A DNA stretch of 13,268 nucleotides, from positions 1 through 13,268 of the forward strand of contig NZ_CALKTS010000048.1 in NCBI RefSeq assembly GCF_937997595.1. The letters are read 5' to 3'. The notes beneath the pieces were generated by a model. The model had not been told where the DNA came from. It made no database searches and worked only from the letters and a program-made list of their open reading frames with translations. The DNA comes from an uncultured Campylobacter sp. (GTDB lineage Bacteria > Campylobacterota > Campylobacteria > Campylobacterales > Campylobacteraceae). Below are positions 12,731 to 13,268 of this stretch, piece by piece. The translations under genes were made by a program, and so were the position numbers. Position 1 is the stretch's first letter; each line of letters begins with the position of its first letter.

Positions 12731-13268
12731 AATTCTTTATAATTTAAATTTACAATTTCAGCTACGACGGCGTTTGATGAGGCGATGCGGGAACGCGTGG
12801 CGAGGATTTTGCGGAATTTGACGTAACGTGCAGGCAAGCGCTTGCGATATGTTGCGGTATGCGCTAGGCAGATATGCTTTGGCTCGCGGCTTTTGTAGAC
12901 ACTGCGTGCGCTTTAAATTTAACTCTCGCCGCGAGCTTGCTTTTAAATTTCGTCCTTGCAGATCTTTTTTTAAATTTCATCATCGCGGCGCCGCCGATTA
13001 AATTTTCCGCTATGCGAGTTTAGTATCAAAGCTAAGCGTCGCGATACAAAACGCGGTCAAATTTTATTTATTAGACACGGCAAGGCGCTTTTGTCTCAAA
13101 TTTATTCGTGGCAGACGTTTCACCTCTCTCTAATCATATCGCCCGTTTAAATTTCGGGCAGCCGCCGAGAGATTGCACCGCTGATTAAATTTTACGTTTT
13201 TGCCGAAATTATGCTTCGCCGAAAAATTCCGCCCGGCCTAAATTTAGTCGATACAAAATTTCAGCCGT
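12731..13268. other. Gene-free, G+C-patchy spacer with regular AAATTT words
   Basis: This stretch of about 540 bases has no credible gene, yet it is visibly richer in G+C than the other spacers. G+C-rich blocks (for example 12978-12997) alternate with AAATTT words at 12746, 12915, 12945, 12972, 13000, 13059, 13098, 13149, 13187, 13240 and 13256. A small hairpin GCCCG/CGGGC lies at 13141-13159. Short open frames exist on both strands but lack ribosome sites, and their FKF repeats come only from the AAATTT words. It may be a decayed gene or structured spacer DNA. Confidence 0.45.

Noticed and set aside
12752..12826. Coding-looking fragment ending FDEAMRERVARILRNLT and a stop
   Set aside because: It might be the tail of a decayed gene, but only about 25 codons are open, it has no start, and I cannot assign it to a family.
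12864..12983. A 39-codon lysine-rich ATG frame on the minus strand
   Set aside because: It lies antisense to the equally doubtful plus-strand frame and lacks a Shine-Dalgarno; its basic composition comes from AAATTTAAA.
12828..13001. A 57-codon GTG frame, arginine- and cysteine-rich with FKF repeats
   Set aside because: It has no ribosome site and the FKF repeats are simply the in-phase AAATTT words of the spacer.
1..13268. CRISPR array, insertion sequence, integrase or toxin-antitoxin pair
   Set aside because: I looked for repeat-spacer periodicity, terminal inverted repeats with transposase motifs and paired small genes; none is visible on either strand.

Overview
The window looks like ordinary chromosome from a Campylobacter-type epsilonproteobacterium. 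The gene order hit / pheS-pheT-aroA-ispH-rpsA-serA, with a divergently transcribed HIT gene beside pheS, matches the order I know from Campylobacter jejuni. The proteins (NapA-like Dps, Csd1-like M23 peptidase with bactofilin, zinc-knuckle PheS) fit as well. Intergenic DNA is very A+T-rich and full of AAATTT words, while the genes are clearly richer in G+C. This suggests one of the higher-GC oral or gut Campylobacter species rather than C. jejuni. That assignment is inference.

Layout. 1-377: gene-free DNA ending in a good promoter. 378-647 (+): a small two-helix membrane protein of unknown function. 914-2199 (-): an M23 peptidase followed by an overlapping bactofilin, a cell-shape module. 2368-2811 (+): dps, followed by a strong palindromic hairpin and about 450 bp of A+T-rich DNA. 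3368-3724 (-): a HIT/HINT-like protein. 3854-9273 (+): the tightly coupled cluster pheS, pheT, aroA, ispH, with overlaps of 4, 4 and 11 bases and two TTG starts. 9386-11053 (+): rpsA with its own promoter. 11108-12685 (+): serA, followed by a good intrinsic terminator. 12731-13268: gene-free but fairly G+C-rich DNA crossed by many AAATTT words.

How the genes fit together. The right two thirds combines translation (PheRS, ribosomal protein S1) with chorismate, isoprenoid and serine biosynthesis. Three promoters here (hit, pheS, rpsA) share a nearly identical 17-base core whose -10 box is followed directly by CGCG, suggesting common growth-rate or stringent-type control. The left third covers envelope shape (peptidoglycan hydrolase plus bactofilin scaffold) and iron/oxidative-stress protection (Dps).

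I found no mobile element, CRISPR array, rRNA or tRNA, and no clear new multi-gene system. The observations most worth a second look are the shared promoter core, an apparently leaderless palindromic promoter in front of the peptidase/bactofilin pair, the degenerate editing-domain signature in PheT, and the unusual AAATTT-structured spacer at the right end.
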